Assembly (NCBI RefSeq): GCF_001598455.1
Contig: NZ_BCYZ01000012.1
Location: 1 to 64,000, forward strand
From: Sphingomonas pruni NBRC 15498
GTDB taxonomy: Bacteria > Pseudomonadota > Alphaproteobacteria > Sphingomonadales > Sphingomonadaceae
Direction: 5' to 3'
DNA: 64,000 nt
Below, one piece after another: positions 43,792 to 51,231 of the stretch; the stretch's first letter is position 1, and every line of letters starts with the position of its first letter. Both the position numbers and the translations under genes were made by a program. The notes below the pieces were generated by a model. That model was given only the letters and a program-made list of their open reading frames with translations. It was not told the DNA's origin and did not search any database.

Positions 43792-43844
43792 CGGCGCTCT
43801 TTCACGTCTGCCGTGCTCCGTTCCGGCGAAGCACGGCAAGGTGA

Positions 43845-45152
43845 TCAGGCGTCGGCATAATCCTGCGCGGGGTTACGCGCATAGATGCCGAACGCCATGA
43901 TGATCGCATAGCAGACCGCCGGGAGGACCAGCGCCAGCGCGAGGCTGCCGGTCGTGTCGGCGAGAAAACCGGTTGCGACCGGCAACACCGCACCGCCGAA
44001 GATGGCGACATTGATGATCCCCGATCCGTCGGCCGCGCGAGCCCCCAGCTTTTCGCAGGCGAGCGTGAAGATGGTCGGAAACATGATCGAGTTCATCAGG
44101 CCGATCAGCAATAAGCTGTAGCCCGACGTCGTACCGGTCGTCTGCGTCGATATGAGGATCAGCACGATCGCGCCCACCGCCACGCCGGCGAGGACCTTGC
44201 CCGGGTTGACGAACTGCAACACCGCCGCGCCGATGAAGCGGCCGATCATTGCGCACAGCCAATAGACGAAGATCAACTTGCCCGCCGATTCGGTGGACAA
44301 GCCCATTACGCTGGACTGCTTGAGGTAGTTGACGATCAGCGAACCGATCGAAACCTCTGCCCCGACGTAGAGAAAAATGCACAATGCACCGAACGCGAAA
44401 CGCGGGCGTCCGAGCAGATCGATCCCGGCAAATCCGTTGCCCGCCTGATGAGCTTCGCCCTTCAACTTGTTTCGGAACATCCACACGACCGCCGCCACGA
44501 TCGCCAACGCGACCGCCAAGCCAAGATAGCCATGAACGATCGCCTGGCTTTCGGCGGTACGATAAGCATCGAGCGCCGGGCCAGAGAGGTCTGCCGCGCT
44601 GACCTTGGTAAGGCTTCCGAGAATCAGGATCGCGCCCACGATCGGAAAGATCGTCGTTCCCAGCGAATTGAACGCCTGAGCGAAGGTCAGCCGGCTCGAC
44701 GCCGTTTCCGGCTTGCCGAGCAAAGTGATCAGCGGGTTCGCGACGATCTGGACGAGCACGACGCCCGTCGCGAGCACGAACAGGGCAAACAGGAAGAGGC
44801 CATAAGTGGCGGTGTTGGACGCCGGAATGAACAATAGGCAGCCAACCATCATCGTCAGCAACCCGGCAGCCGCGCCGCGCATGTAGCCGATACGCTTGAC
44901 CAGCATCGCGCCCGGAATGCCGATCAAGGCATAGGCCGTGAAGAAGCAGAACTGCACGAGCATCGCCTGCGTGTAGTTGAGCGTGAACAGCTCTTTCAGC
45001 TTCGGGATGATGACATCGTTCAGGCTGGTGATGCCGCCGAAAATGAAGAACAGCGCGAAGACGAACACCTGCAGGCCGGGCGCATTTATCCCTTGATGCG
45101 TGTCGCCCGTTCCGCCCGGGTTTGCCGCTGCGGCGCCCGTATTTATTGCCAT
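43845..45152 (-). CDS. FucP/GluP-type sugar MFS permease
   Basis: A 435-residue inner-membrane carrier with about twelve segments. The segments FGGITSLNDVIIPKL, near residue 40, and IVANPLITLLGKPETASSRLTFAQAFNSLGT (shortened here to NPLITLLG and AQAFNSLGT) are typical of the fucose/glucose-galactose proton symporter family. GGAGAG eight bases before the ATG at 45152 fixes the start. No sugar-catabolic gene is adjacent; the ROK kinase is about 2.8 kb away and may act on the imported hexose. Confidence 0.85.
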   Translation of the reverse strand: MAINTGAAAANPGGTGDTHQGINAPGLQVFVFALFFIFGGITSLNDVIIPKLKELFTLNYTQAMLVQFCFFTAYALIGIPGAMLVKRIGYMRGAAAGLLTMMVGCLLFIPASNTATYGLFLFALFVLATGVVLVQIVANPLITLLGKPETASSRLTFAQAFNSLGTTIFPIVGAILILGSLTKVSAADLSGPALDAYRTAESQAIVHGYLGLAVALAIVAAVVWMFRNKLKGEAHQAGNGFAGIDLLGRPRFAFGALCIFLYVGAEVSIGSLIVNYLKQSSVMGLSTESAGKLIFVYWLCAMIGRFIGAAVLQFVNPGKVLAGVAVGAIVLILISTQTTGTTSGYSLLLIGLMNSIMFPTIFTLACEKLGARAADGSGIINVAIFGGAVLPVATGFLADTTGSLALALVLPAVCYAIIMAFGIYARNPAQDYADA

Positions 45153-45259
45153 TGAAAGCACTCTCCGCTGGGTCACCGAATTGGAACCGGTTTCGAGTGC
45201 CTTGATGGCGCAGCTTGGCGGCCGCGGCAATCTGCGAATACGTATTACCGGGAGGGTTA

Positions 45260-46060
45260 TCAGCCGAATCGGTAGCCCGACACCGCCCAACCGAGCACGT
45301 TGCTCGCGTGATCGCGCGTGGCGGCGGCATCTCCGCCCGCCCCCAGCGCCACCATCAGCGGCAACAGATGCTCCTCGCGAGGATGGGCGAATTGCGCGTG
45401 CGGCAATTTCCGCCAGGCGGCGACGCGTTCGGCACGACGCACCGGATCAGGGTCGGCCACGGCGTCGGTCAGCGCAGTGTCCCATTCGGTCGACGGCGCG
45501 ATCGCCGCGGAACCCCGAACCCGCAAATTATGAAAGCTCATGCCCGAGCCGACAATCAATACGCCCTCGTCACGTAATGGCGCCAGCGCGCGCCCGATCG
45601 CGATATGGTCGGCGGGATCGAGATCGGCGCGCAGCGACATCTGCGCGAGTGGAATGTTCGCCTCCGGCACCGCGACCTTCATCGGAATGAACACGCCGTG
45701 ATCCCAGCCGCGCGCATTTTCCTCGCGCGTGGCGAACCCGGCGCCGCGCAACAGCGACGCAGCGCGCCGGGCAATTTCAGGCGCGCCAGGCGCATCCCAG
45801 CCTAGATGATAGGTGTGCTCGGGAAAGCCGTAATAGTCGAACAACAACTCGGGCCGCACGCCGGTATGGACGGTGATCTCATTCTCTTCCCAATGGCCCG
45901 ATACCAGCAGGATCGCGCGGGGCCGTTCGGGCAGGCTGTCGATCAAACCGGCGAGATAATGCTCCATCGGCTGCCACATCGGGTCCGACGGGCCGCCATC
46001 GGGATCCATGAAGAAGCAGGGACCGCCGCCGTGCGGAATGAACAAAGTGGGTAAGGTCAT
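45260..46060 (-). CDS. LigB-type extradiol dioxygenase (DODA/YgiD-like)
   Basis: A 266-residue class-III ring-cleaving dioxygenase. Metal ligands and catalytic histidines are in FIPHGGGPCFF (His about 10), LVSGHWEE (about 55) and ARGWDHGVFIPM (about 118), in the pattern of 4,5-DOPA extradiol dioxygenases such as E. coli YgiD. It would cleave a catechol. Its natural substrate in bacteria is uncertain. It lies between the sugar permease gene (108-base gap, same strand) and the divergent 2Fe-2S subunit gene. Confidence 0.85.
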   Translation of the reverse strand: MTLPTLFIPHGGGPCFFMDPDGGPSDPMWQPMEHYLAGLIDSLPERPRAILLVSGHWEENEITVHTGVRPELLFDYYGFPEHTYHLGWDAPGAPEIARRAASLLRGAGFATREENARGWDHGVFIPMKVAVPEANIPLAQMSLRADLDPADHIAIGRALAPLRDEGVLIVGSGMSFHNLRVRGSAAIAPSTEWDTALTDAVADPDPVRRAERVAAWRKLPHAQFAHPREEHLLPLMVALGAGGDAAATRDHASNVLGWAVSGYRFG

Positions 46061-46137
46061 GGAAGGAATATCGCCCCGGCCTTGCCACCCAACAATGTCG
46101 CTGGCGGAAACGGCGCGTTTCCGCCTACATTTCGTGC

Positions 46138-46677
46138 GTGACCAAATTCACCGTCAACAATCAGCCGGTCGAATACCGCATGGACCCCGCAACGCCGCTG
46201 CTGTGGGCATTGCGCGACGCGTCCAACCTGACCGGGACCAAATATGGTTGTGGCACTGGCCATTGCGGGGCGTGCATCGTCGATGTCGATGGCGCAGCGA
46301 AGAAATCATGCCTGGTGCCGATCGGATCGATCGAAGGCAGCGTCGTCACGACGATCGAAGGGCTGTCGCATGACCGCAGCCATCCGATTCAGGTGGCCTT
46401 CCTGGCAGAGAATGTCAGCCAGTGCGGTTTCTGCATCCCTGGGATGATCATGGCCGCCTCGGTCTTGCTCCGGAACAATCCGCGCCCGTCGGAAGAGCAG
46501 ATCCGCCAGAGCATCGCCAATATCTGTCGCTGCGGCGTCTATCCCCGGCTGGTCGAGGCCATCCAGCGCGCGGGGCGCATCCAGCGCGGCGACGACACCG
46601 TCGCGACCGGCCCTCGTCCCGGCATCGACCCCAAAGATGCGGCCAGGGTGGTGCCCGCGCTGACTCCTCAGCCCTAG
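46138..46677 (+). CDS. 2Fe-2S subunit of a molybdenum hydroxylase (IorA/CoxS-like)
   Basis: A 179-residue iron-sulfur protein. The plant-ferredoxin-like cluster site GCGTGHCGAC is at about residues 38-47, and the second cluster site CGFCIPGM ... CRCGVYPRL is at about 100-135. The C-terminal 35 residues are a Pro-rich extension. It normally passes electrons from a molybdopterin subunit (IorB, XdhB or CoxL) to an acceptor. No such partner is in the window. GTG start. Either the partner is elsewhere or the subunit serves an unlinked enzyme. Confidence 0.87.
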   Translation: MTKFTVNNQPVEYRMDPATPLLWALRDASNLTGTKYGCGTGHCGACIVDVDGAAKKSCLVPIGSIEGSVVTTIEGLSHDRSHPIQVAFLAENVSQCGFCIPGMIMAASVLLRNNPRPSEEQIRQSIANICRCGVYPRLVEAIQRAGRIQRGDDTVATGPRPGIDPKDAARVVPALTPQP

Positions 46678-46787
46678 CGATTCCTTTCAATTGGCTGTCA
46701 GCCCAATTCAGAAACCCGTCAGTGCGACTCGCCTAGAACCGCGCTATCGTAGGGTCGGCTCGTGCGCCGGCGAGTGGAGAAAATCGA

Positions 46788-47789
46788 ATGCGTAAGTCTA
46801 TCATTTTCGCGCTGATGGCGGCGGTGTCGATGACGCCCGCGATCGCCTCGGCGGCGGATCGCGACAACTGGCGCGGCCGTGGCGGCGACCAGAACGCGAA
46901 TTCGGGTCAGCGCGGAGATCGCGGCGGCTGGCGTGGCAATAACGGCGGCAATGGCGGTTGGCGCGGCAATGGCGGCAATGCCTCGCCCGCGCCGAGTCCG
47001 GCACCTGCGCCCGCCCCAGCGCCTGCGCCCGCACCGCGTTGGAACGGCGCCAACAATGGCGGCGCCAACAATGGTGGCTGGCGCGGCTTTCGCGGCGGCA
47101 ATGGCGGGGCGACCGTGCCGAACGCCGGCGGCGGCGAGCGCAATTGGCGCGGCGGCGACAATGGCGGCTGGCGCGGTTTCCGCGGGAATCGCGGCGACGG
47201 TTTAACTGCGGCCCCCGTGCCGGCTCCGGCACCGCAGCTCAATGGGCAGCGCGACGGCAATCGCGACTGGCGCAACCGCGGTGGCAATGACGACAATCGT
47301 GGCTGGCGCGGACGCGACGGTAACGACAATCGCGATCGCGATCACAACTGGCGCGGTGGGGACAACCGCCCCGATCGCAACTGGCAGGGCAATCGCGGCG
47401 ACAACCGCAACTGGAACGGCAACAACTGGCGCGACGGCGACAACCGTTGGCGAGGCAATGACCGCGATCGCGGCGGCAACTGGAATCGCGGCTGGCGTGG
47501 CAACAATCGCTACGATTGGCAGCATTACCGGTCGTCCAACCGCAACGCCTATCGCCTGCCGCGCTACTACGCGCCTTATGGCTGGAGCTACGGCTATCGC
47601 CGCTTCTCGGTCGGCGTGATCCTCGACTCGATCCTGTTCAATCAGAGCTATTGGATCGACGATCCGTACGACTACCGTCTGCCGGAAGTATACGGGCCGT
47701 ATCGCTGGGTGCGCTATTACAACGATGCCCTGCTCGTGGACATCTACACGGGCGAAGTGGTCGACACGGTTTACGACATCTTTTGGTAA
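46788..47789 (+). CDS. RcnB-like Gly/Asn/Arg/Trp-rich exported protein
   Basis: A 333-residue exported protein: signal peptide of about 23 residues (ending IASAA), a low-complexity region of GGW/NWRG units with two Ala-Pro repeat spacers (about residues 63-86 and 142-153), and a C-terminal RcnB-type segment WVRYYNDALLVDIYTGEVVD. The last 100 residues are Tyr-rich. It is a paralogue of the protein at 7089-8024, with which it shares the RYYNDALLVD core. Periplasmic; a metal-homeostasis or envelope-stress role is possible but unproven. A terminator follows at 47812-47847. Confidence 0.72.
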   Translation: MRKSIIFALMAAVSMTPAIASAADRDNWRGRGGDQNANSGQRGDRGGWRGNNGGNGGWRGNGGNASPAPSPAPAPAPAPAPAPRWNGANNGGANNGGWRGFRGGNGGATVPNAGGGERNWRGGDNGGWRGFRGNRGDGLTAAPVPAPAPQLNGQRDGNRDWRNRGGNDDNRGWRGRDGNDNRDRDHNWRGGDNRPDRNWQGNRGDNRNWNGNNWRDGDNRWRGNDRDRGGNWNRGWRGNNRYDWQHYRSSNRNAYRLPRYYAPYGWSYGYRRFSVGVILDSILFNQSYWIDDPYDYRLPEVYGPYRWVRYYNDALLVDIYTGEVVDTVYDIFW

Positions 47790-47811
47790 GACGGTCGTCA
47801 CGTGGGGACGA

Positions 47812-47847
47812 GGGCTCGGGGATTTATTCCCGGGCCCTTGCCTTTTT
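47812..47847 (+). terminator. intrinsic terminator after the RcnB-like gene
   Basis: A 9-bp stem (47812-47820 with 47829-47837, one G-U pair) with an eight-base loop, followed by TTGCCTTTTT. Confidence 0.75.
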
Positions 47848-47873
47848 CGCCCGAGGCGAGAAGAAACCGCGCC

Positions 47874-48557
47874 ATGTTCGGCAGGAAGAAGAACCCCTCG
47901 GGCGGCACATCCAAGGAGCGCGCCCGCGTCGGTAGCGAAGTGGCGGCGCGGTTGGACGCCAATCCCAACGTCCAGGCGGCGATGGTCGGCGCGGCGCAAG
48001 CTTATTATTACATGAACTTCCTGACGCCTGCGCAGTGCGACATGCTGATCAGGATGATCGACGGCAACCGCCGTCCGTCGACCTTGCTGGCCGATCGAGA
48101 GGATTACGGATTCCGCACCAGCGAAAGCTGCGACATGGACCGCTACTCGCCCGATGTCGCGCCAATCGACACCTCGATCGCCAATCTGCTCGGCATTCCG
48201 CCGGCGAAAGGCGAGACGATGCAGGGGCAGCGTTATGCGCCCGGCCAGCATTTCCGCGCCCATCACGATTTCTTCCACGAAAATCAGAAATATTGGGCCG
48301 AAATGAAGCGAACCGGCGGCCAGCGCACCTGGACCGCGATGATCTATCTGAACGATGTCGAGGAAGGCGGCGCGACCTGGTTCCCGCAAGCCGGCCTGCG
48401 CGTCGCGCCACGCCGCGGCCTGTTGCTCGCCTGGAACAACATGAACCCCGACGGCAGCCCCAATACGCTGACGTTGCACGAAGGCATGCCGGTGGTGAAG
48501 GGCGTCAAGTACATCATCACCAAATGGTTCCGCGAGAACGATTGGGCCGTTTATTAA
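47874..48557 (+). CDS. prolyl 4-hydroxylase-type 2-oxoglutarate/Fe(II) oxygenase
   Basis: A 227-residue P4H-superfamily enzyme. It has the iron ligands H and D in RAHHDFFHEN (about residue 125) and the distal His and the 2-oxoglutarate-binding Lys in LHEGMPVVKGVKYIITKWF. The first 35 residues are basic. It hydroxylates proline or a related residue in an unknown protein. It starts at ATG 47874, downstream of the terminator, so it has its own promoter. Confidence 0.85.
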   Translation: MFGRKKNPSGGTSKERARVGSEVAARLDANPNVQAAMVGAAQAYYYMNFLTPAQCDMLIRMIDGNRRPSTLLADREDYGFRTSESCDMDRYSPDVAPIDTSIANLLGIPPAKGETMQGQRYAPGQHFRAHHDFFHENQKYWAEMKRTGGQRTWTAMIYLNDVEEGGATWFPQAGLRVAPRRGLLLAWNNMNPDGSPNTLTLHEGMPVVKGVKYIITKWFRENDWAVY

Positions 48558-48773
48558 GGCAGACGCGCGGACGCGCGCCCTCGGTTGTAGTCGTCGATCC
48601 GTGCGCTGGAGCATGACGCGAGCGTGGATAAGAGGCACAATGGCCTGACGCCGAACTCTTTCCACGACCAACTGCCCTGTTTGTGTCACGAGGCGGAAGG
48701 ATTTTGCTGCAGCGCGGGAACTCGGCCGGTTCGGGCTCGTTGAGCGGATCGTGCGGGACAAGGTGTACGCGGA

Positions 48774-48953
48774 ATGTCGTGGCAATTATTGGGGTGCGCC
48801 GTCGGGATGCACCGTCGCGACCCGGCTAGTTCCCGGCCTGCGGACGGCCGGTACATCGGCGAATGCGCCGGTTGCGGCCGACCAATGGTATGGACCCTGT
48901 CGGGTTGGAAGCTGGACCGCCACCGGGACGACTCGCACATCACCCAACCCTGA
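48774..48953 (+). CDS. 59-residue zinc-ribbon-like small protein
   Basis: A short frame beginning MSWQLLGCAVGMHRRD. The middle has the pattern GRYIGECAGCGRPMVW, a Cys-x2-Cys knuckle followed by a Gly/Trp-rich end. The first Cys (C8) and nearby His (H13) could complete a zinc site. This layout resembles a small sphingomonad protein type with a CxxC knuckle and no known function. An AAGG tract lies ten bases upstream. A longer frame over the same bases (48751-48987) has no protein-like features. Confidence 0.5.
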   Translation: MSWQLLGCAVGMHRRDPASSRPADGRYIGECAGCGRPMVWTLSGWKLDRHRDDSHITQP

Positions 48954-49020
48954 CGCATTGCAACCAAGCACGCGGCAAGCCGCCTAGCGCATCAGACTCT
49001 GCGCAGCTAAACCGCGGGCG

Positions 49021-50775
49021 ATGGACAACGTCGCCGGCATCACCCGTTCCTTTCTTGGCCAGGCGTGGCGCTGGCGAGCTTTGGCGGCCGACGCACGCGA
49101 TCCGGGGTTCCAGCCCGACGACCTGGTTACGCAATTGCTGCTCGCCCGCGGCGTCGGGCGCGACGCGATCGAGGCCAATCGGTCGCCGAGCATTCGCGGT
49201 TTCATGCCGGACCCCTCGATCTTCAACGACATGGACAAGGCCGCTCGCCGTCTGGCAGACGCCGTCCAGGCGAACGAACAGGTCACGATATTCGGCGATT
49301 ACGATGTCGATGGCGCGACCTCGGCGGCGCTGATGATCCGGTTGCTGCGCGACCTGGGCCTAACGCCGGCAGCTTATATCCCGGACCGGCTAATGGAGGG
49401 ATACGGCCCGTCAGGCGAGGCATTGGTGCGGATCGCCAGCGGCGGCGCGACCTTGATCGTCACCGTCGATTGCGGCGCCCAGGCGTTCGACGCACTCGAC
49501 ATGGCACGCAATGCCGGGGTCGACGTCGTCGTCGTCGATCATCACAAATGCGCCGCCGCCCTTCCCCACGCACATGCTTTGGTGAACCCCAACCGGCTCG
49601 ATGAGGGCGACGGTGCCGCCCACGGCCACCTCGCGGCAGTCGGCGTAGCCTTTCTGCTCGGCGCGGCGTTGCTGCGCGAGTTACGCAGCCGCGGCTATTT
49701 CGCTGACCGGGCCGAGCCCAAATTGCTCGATCTGCTCGATCTGGTCGCGCTCGGCACGGTTGCCGATGTCGCGCAGCTGAAGGGCCTCAATCGCGCGTTC
49801 GTTGCGCAAGGGCTGAAGGTGATGGCGCAGCGTGGCAATGTCGGCCTCGCCGCGTTGGTCGAGGCATCGCGGCTGACGCGCGCGCCGACCTGCAGCGACC
49901 TGGGCTTCGCGCTGGGGCCGAGGATCAACGCGGGTGGCCGCGTCGGCCGCGCCGATCTCGGCGTGCGGCTGCTCACTACCGAGGACGTGAACGAAGCGCG
50001 CAGCATCGCCGCCGAACTCGACCGGCTCAATGAAGAGCGTCGCGCGATCGAGGCCATGGTTCAGGAACAAGCGGAGCTGCTGCCCCATGGCAGCGCCGTC
50101 GCGGTGGTCGCCGGCCGGGGCTGGCATCCCGGCGTGATCGGCATTGTCGCTGGGCGGCTCAAGGAGAAGCTTGGCATTCCGGCGATCGTCATCGCCATCG
50201 ATGATAGCGGCACGGGTAAGGGATCTGGCCGGTCGATTACCGGTGTAGATCTCGGCGCGGTGGTCCTGGCCGCGAAGGAGATGGGTGTTCTCGTCGCTGG
50301 CGGCGGTCATGCCATGGCGGCCGGGCTGACGATCGACGTCGATCGTATTCCCGAATTCGCCGCATTCCTGGAAGAGCGCCTTGCTGTGGCGGTTGCCAAT
50401 GCGCGCGAAGATCGCGCCTTGCTGGTCGACGCCCTGCTCGCGCCGGGCGGGGTGACTCCGGGCCTGTGCGAGACGATGGAGGCGGGTGGCCCTTATGGTA
50501 TGGGCTGGCCGGCGCCGCGCGTTGCGGCGGGGCCGTTCCGAATCGTCCGCGTCGATGTCGTCGGCAATGGCCATGTCCGTGCCATCGTCGCCGGCGACGA
50601 TGGCCGTAGCCTCAAGGCCATGGCGTTCCGCTCGGCCGATACGTTGCTCGGCCAGACGCTGTTACAGGCGCCGCGGGATCGCAAATTATGGCTCGCCGGC
50701 CGACCCAAGATCGACGATTGGGGATCGCGTCCCGCGGCCGAATTGCATCTCGATGACGCCGCTTGGGCGGATTGA
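49021..50775 (+). CDS. recJ: single-stranded-DNA-specific exonuclease RecJ
   Basis: A 584-residue DHH-family 5'-3' exonuclease. The motifs are in order: IFGDYDVDGATSAALM (about residues 91-106), VTVDCGAQAF, VVVVDHHK (about 158-165), the DHHA1 motif GRGWHPGVIGIVAGRLK, and GGGHAMAAGLT. Length is normal for RecJ. It acts in recombination and repair in the cytosol. Single gene, followed by tRNA-Glu. Confidence 0.95.
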   Translation: MDNVAGITRSFLGQAWRWRALAADARDPGFQPDDLVTQLLLARGVGRDAIEANRSPSIRGFMPDPSIFNDMDKAARRLADAVQANEQVTIFGDYDVDGATSAALMIRLLRDLGLTPAAYIPDRLMEGYGPSGEALVRIASGGATLIVTVDCGAQAFDALDMARNAGVDVVVVDHHKCAAALPHAHALVNPNRLDEGDGAAHGHLAAVGVAFLLGAALLRELRSRGYFADRAEPKLLDLLDLVALGTVADVAQLKGLNRAFVAQGLKVMAQRGNVGLAALVEASRLTRAPTCSDLGFALGPRINAGGRVGRADLGVRLLTTEDVNEARSIAAELDRLNEERRAIEAMVQEQAELLPHGSAVAVVAGRGWHPGVIGIVAGRLKEKLGIPAIVIAIDDSGTGKGSGRSITGVDLGAVVLAAKEMGVLVAGGGHAMAAGLTIDVDRIPEFAAFLEERLAVAVANAREDRALLVDALLAPGGVTPGLCETMEAGGPYGMGWPAPRVAAGPFRIVRVDVVGNGHVRAIVAGDDGRSLKAMAFRSADTLLGQTLLQAPRDRKLWLAGRPKIDDWGSRPAAELHLDDAAWAD

Positions 50776-50847
50776 TCACGGCAAACGCGCACAACGCTTG
50801 ACCGAACGCCTCGCTTTCCCTAACCGCTCATCCGCGCCGACACGCTC

Positions 50848-50922
50848 GGCCCCTTCGTCTAGCGGTTAGGACGCGGCCCTTTCACGGCTGAAACACGGGT
50901 TCGATTCCCGTAGGGGTCACCA
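50848..50922 (+). tRNA. tRNA-Glu (anticodon TTC)
   Basis: A 75-base cloverleaf with encoded CCA. Acceptor GGCCCCT pairs with AGGGGTC (one G-U), the D arm is TCTAGCGGTTAGGA, the anticodon loop is CTTTCAC, and the T arm is GGGTTCGATTCCC. It lies just left of the surface-polysaccharide locus. Confidence 0.94.
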
Positions 50923-51231
50923 GCGAAGCATTTATCGCATTCATCCTACGCAATAAAATCTAAAGCTGCTCCAATCCAAACCGCGGGTGTTCGCACCTTT
51001 GCATAGGGCATGCATGGTTCGCGCGTTTCCGAGACGCTTTTCGGCCTTCGGCTAACATCTGGGGGATCCGCAGGTTTGTGAGACATGCCGTCGGTGACGT
51101 GCCCCACTGAAACGTGACCGTTTTGGGTAGCGACGGGCGTTGAACTCAGTTGGCGCACAGCCTTGCCTCAGGGTGAATCTGCTGCCAATAGAGACTGGAC
51201 CGCTATCATTTTATAATGGCTCGCAATTCCC
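50923..51231 (+). other. intergenic region between tRNA-Glu and the polysaccharide locus
   Basis: About 310 bases with no convincing gene. It holds a perfect -10 box at 51212-51217. I see no repeat of the tRNA 3' end that would mark an integration site. Confidence 0.5.
51212..51217 (+). promoter_or_regulatory. -10 box of the polysaccharide locus
   Basis: TATAAT lies 14 bases before the ATG of the first gene. No good -35 box is seen. The predicted transcript start is only a few bases before the ATG, which has no ribosome site, so the message may be nearly leaderless. Confidence 0.4.

Noticed and set aside
46900..47480. repetitive stretch that could be taken for a tandem repeat or CRISPR array
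   Set aside because: The units vary in length and keep the codon frame of a Gly/Trp/Asn-rich protein, with no uniform spacers or repeats.
47202..48785. 527-codon open frame on the minus strand
   Set aside because: It is the reverse of the Gly/Asn-rich RcnB-like gene and the prolyl hydroxylase gene; the Val/Ala/Ile repeats are an artefact of that low complexity.
48751..48987. 78-codon open frame after the prolyl hydroxylase
   Set aside because: Its product is Thr/Ala/Pro-rich and shapeless; the overlapping 59-residue CxxC frame is more protein-like.
50848..51231. tRNA-Glu as attachment site of a polysaccharide island
   Set aside because: No integrase and no repeated tRNA 3' end are visible within the window, so integration cannot be supported.
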